Part shown: piece after piece, positions 12,641 to 12,658 of the stretch | Layout of the letters: every line of letters begins with the position of its first letter | How positions within the stretch are numbered: position 1 is the first letter of the stretch | Origin: Chloroflexota bacterium | GTDB taxonomy: Bacteria; Chloroflexota; Dehalococcoidia; GIF9; UBA5629 | DNA: 12,658 nt | Direction of reading: 5' to 3' | Assembly: GCA_026389655.1 (NCBI GenBank) | Contig: JAPLHL010000224.1 | Coordinates: forward strand, 1 to 12,658 | Program-made: the position numbers and the translations under genes | Notes under the pieces: generated by a model | What the model was told of the DNA's origin: nothing | What the model saw: only the letters and a program-made list of their open reading frames with translations | The model's database searches: none

Positions 12641-12658
12641 TTACTTGACTTCCTTTGC
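12641..12658 (-). CDS. Extreme 3' end of a minus-strand gene (tail only)
   Basis: The last five codons in one minus frame read AKEVK followed by TAA at 12641-12643, 22 nt before the hairpin terminator on that strand. A stop followed by a terminator at this spacing is typical of a gene end, but the product cannot be told from five residues. Confidence 0.35.
   Translation of the reverse strand, partial: AKEVK

Noticed and set aside
3001..12658. A second attachment site (repeat of the tRNA-Pro 3' end)
   Set aside because: I scanned both strands by eye for the T-arm/acceptor sequence and found no convincing copy, so the right border of the element is not in the window or has been lost.
1..12658. 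CRISPR array, complete insertion sequence, reverse transcriptase
   Set aside because: No regularly spaced repeats, transposase or RT motifs were seen; the repeats present are single pairs.

Overview
The window looks like a chromosomal stretch from an anaerobic bacterium, most likely Chloroflexota (Dehalococcoidia-like). That placement rests on gene content and protein style: a homoserine dehydrogenase/threonine synthase cluster next to a PpiC-type foldase, class II fructose-1,6-bisphosphatase, small signal peptidases, and a transglutaminase-like lipoprotein with an Ig-like domain. It is an inference; there is no rRNA or other clear phylogenetic marker here.

Layout. (1) 1-2886, minus strand: a tight housekeeping cluster reading ppiC -> hom -> (ACT domain) -> thrC. 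Two of its genes are broken. hom is interrupted exactly where the conserved PTxSAVV segment should be, leaving a catalytic ORF and a separate ACT ORF. ppiC is split in its first parvulin domain. thrC runs off the left edge. (2) 2925-3001, plus: an intact tRNA-Pro(GGG), followed at 3056-3253 by the catalytic C-terminal end of a tyrosine recombinase. This is the usual appearance of the integrase end of an element inserted at a tRNA. (3) 3254-3880: a G/C-rich block without credible protein genes. It holds a long-range stem (3303-3332 with 3609-3641) enclosing a strong 80-nt hairpin, a 16-nt direct repeat on either side, a degenerate tRNA-Lys(UUU)-like sequence and a run of G tracts. (4) 3884-7488: an accessory, defence-like region with a promoter, overlapping inverted repeats and a HEPN-type protein; a hicB-hicB-hicA toxin-antitoxin cassette lying between two diverged direct repeats; a solitary hicB next to the remains of its deleted hicA; and a two-gene unit of an unrecognised protein plus a PD-(D/E)xK-like nuclease. 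(5) 7714-12658: mostly core functions, namely glpX, a 59-aa gene with a strong ribosome binding site, two tandemly duplicated type I signal peptidases, and on the minus strand a 540-aa transglutaminase-like lipoprotein. The extreme tail of another minus-strand gene and its terminator lie at the right edge.

How the parts fit. The left cluster serves threonine synthesis plus secretory protein folding, but as written it could make neither an intact Hom nor an intact PpiC, so either the strain has lost these or the assembly has small deletions. The middle is consistent with a decayed integrative element carrying candidate phage-defence and addiction modules. Its right attachment copy is not visible, so its true right boundary is unknown. 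The most novel-looking signals are the structured block at 3303-3641 and the overlapping inverted repeats at the HEPN gene's promoter.
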